This document shows, one piece after another, positions 55,607 through 55,620 of a DNA stretch of 55,620 nucleotides. Under the pieces are notes generated by a model, which saw nothing but the letters and a program-made list of their open reading frames with translations, was not told where the DNA came from and did not search any database. The stretch covers positions 1 to 55,620 of the forward strand of contig JAFHKH010000054.1 in NCBI GenBank assembly GCA_016937595.1, read 5' to 3'. This stretch comes from Pseudomonas cedrina subsp. fulgida. GTDB taxonomy: Bacteria; Pseudomonadota; Gammaproteobacteria; Pseudomonadales; Pseudomonadaceae. Each line of letters opens with the position of its first letter. Within the stretch, counting starts at the first letter, position 1. The translations under genes and the position numbers were made by a program.

Positions 55607-55620
55607 TGCCGGTCAGTTAA

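Noticed and set aside
1-55620. CRISPR array, insertion sequence, integrase or prophage genes
   Set aside because: No regular spaced repeats, transposase, integrase or phage structural gene was seen anywhere in the window.

Overview
The window is chromosomal DNA of a Pseudomonas, most likely of the P. fluorescens group. The evidence is the algU-mucA-mucB-mucD block beside a divergent nadB, a PhaG transacylase, a tctCBA/tctDE citrate system, DUF6482 and DUF3077 genes, and REP elements of the type GCGAGCAAGCTCGC. Most genes are GC-rich with typical Pseudomonas codon use. Two stretches are visibly AT-richer: about 38.65-39.2 kb and 50.6-52.0 kb.

Layout. 0-3 kb: a tusA-like gene and an AI-2E/PerM permease, divergent from a periplasmic M48 protease. 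3-7 kb: the envelope-stress sigma factor AlgU, its anti-sigma factors MucA and MucB, and the protease MucD, with a clear AlgU-type autoregulatory promoter; mucC is absent. 7.3-11.5 kb: nadB, ygfX-sdhE, ygfZ and an HDOD protein. 11.5-18 kb: TctE/TctD two-component system, divergent from TctC-TctB-TctA and a coupled AbrB-like membrane protein. 18-32 kb: a 14-kb accessory locus with four very large beta-sandwich proteins, two on each strand, flanking a frameshifted autotransporter. 32-38.3 kb: ung, an enoyl-CoA hydratase-type gene, a Tyr-rich lipoprotein, a chemoreceptor, rsuA, phaG and tRNA-Gly(CCC). 38.3-41.4 kb: a small accessory patch after the tRNA with an AT-rich orphan gene, a decayed DUF3833 gene, DUF6482, DUF3077 and a HicAB toxin-antitoxin pair. 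41.4-48.7 kb: ogt, small membrane and secreted proteins, LysR/YdcZ, and an MFS/HMG-CoA-lyase-like/CoA-transferase operon. 48.7-55.6 kb: LysR and NAD(P)-binding genes, an AT-rich alpha-oxoamine synthase with a drug-type MFS exporter, an iron-dependent alcohol dehydrogenase and a DUF4917 protein.

Best candidate for an undescribed system: the four giant proteins (two ~1.1k-residue paralogs with a shared body but different C-terminal domains, and two ~650-residue relatives), plus a separate 76-residue protein at 38.8 kb, are each preceded by the same 16-bp dyad, CTGT-N8-ACAG. It fits the CT-N12-AG core of LuxR-type boxes. This suggests one dispersed regulon of extracellular-type proteins under a common regulator that is not in the window.

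Caution on quality: at least nine conserved genes are broken by frameshifts. Eight of them are explained by loss of single bases in G/C context. Housekeeping genes such as nadB are among them, so residual indel errors in the assembly are the likeliest explanation for most; those genes are given here over their full repaired extent.
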